A stretch of DNA of 64,000 bases, taken from contig NC_031773.1 of the NCBI RefSeq assembly GCF_001522545.3, forward strand, positions 40,940,434 to 41,004,433, in the 5' to 3' direction. The stretch is from Parus major. Lineage: Eukaryota > Chordata > Aves > Passeriformes > Paridae. The notes below the pieces were generated by a model. It worked only from the letters and a program-made list of their open reading frames with translations, ran no database searches and was not told where the DNA came from. The position numbers were made by a program, and so were the translations under genes. This document shows, piece by piece, positions 63,601 through 64,000 of this stretch; within the stretch, counting starts at the first letter, position 1, and every line of letters begins with the position of its first letter.

Positions 63601-64000
63601 TCAGAAACAGCAAACCATAATTGTTCATCTTTGTTTTCTGTAAAGCAAAATAGCCAAAACTCTGTGGGTGGTGCATGATCAATTTGTGAAAAATCCTTAC
63701 ACATAACCTTATCACCCCTGCCTGTTCCCAAATGTTTTCCCATGAAACATTCACACAGAACACAGACACAAACACTGCATTCCCAGTCTCCCTTTGCTTC
63801 ATGACTGTTAAGAACAGAATCTGAGTAAAATGTATCCATATATAAGGATGCCTGAGAAGTTTTATTTATAGATATAAAAAAAACCCCCTCAAGGAAAAAT
63901 GAAAGAAAAAAAGGAAAAATAGAAGCCTATGTCACTCAATTTGCTATCAACAGGCTTCAATCTTCTACGAGTTTCAAAGCAGGAAACTACAGACCACAGT

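Larger units (their letters stand above)
58358..64000 (-). other. POC1B: POC1B intron sequence to window end; no further exon recognised
   Basis: This is AT-rich sequence upstream of the penultimate POC1B exon. I looked for additional minus-strand exons matching WD40 or linker sequence and could not support one. It contains a weak CR1-like 3' remnant near 58752-58795, an 8-bp hairpin at 58732-58752, an inverted pair of tRNA-SINE-like fragments at 60505-60665, and a 17-bp tandem duplication at 61204-61232. A short exon with little sequence conservation could have been missed. Confidence 0.6.

Noticed and set aside
63566..63839. Minus-strand frames near the window end as a POC1B exon
   Set aside because: Cys-rich, repetitive translation unlike POC1B; no splice-site support.

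Overview
This window is vertebrate nuclear DNA, most probably from a bird. It holds one complete, readily recognised gene, DUSP6 (MKP-3, the ERK-specific dual-specificity phosphatase; three exons, minus strand, coding 16744-19941). It also holds the last two coding exons of POC1B (centriolar WD40 protein; minus strand, 56835-58357). Same-strand order POC1B then DUSP6 is the arrangement I know from other amniotes. The bird assignment rests on reverse and forward fragments of CR1-type LINEs (35.2, 38.0 and 38.8 kb), on very low repeat content, and on a DUSP6 protein of 382 residues whose N-terminus looks bird-like.

Layout. 1-15.5 kb is AT-rich intergenic DNA downstream of DUSP6, with no gene I can support; it holds a small CpG-rich patch (about 4.2-4.35 kb), an E-box/ETS cluster (11.2 kb) and a long A-tract containing an N (14.4 kb). 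15.5-16.7 kb is the DUSP6 3' UTR, with two perfect Pumilio sites, AUUUA motifs and a TA repeat. 16.7-19.9 kb is the DUSP6 coding region with two introns. About 19.3-21.45 kb is a CpG island carrying the 5' leader and the TATA-less promoter region. 21.5-55.9 kb is the intergenic interval between DUSP6 and POC1B, mostly unique AT-rich sequence with three CR1 remnants, simple repeats and a few motif clusters that could be enhancers. 55.9-58.4 kb is the POC1B 3' end, and 58.4-64 kb is POC1B intron sequence with a probable pair of ancient tRNA-derived SINE fragments.

DUSP6 and POC1B are not functionally coupled as far as the sequence shows. DUSP6 is an ERK-induced negative-feedback regulator. Its control elements visible here are ETS-like cores in the promoter, repeated CAATGGG boxes, short upstream ORFs and mRNA-instability elements in the 3' UTR. 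Almost all other open reading frames in the window lack conserved domains and look like chance. I found no evidence of an undescribed multigene system. The observations worth following are regulatory: promoter boxes, UTR elements, orphan CpG patches and palindromic transcription-factor sites in the gene-poor flanks.
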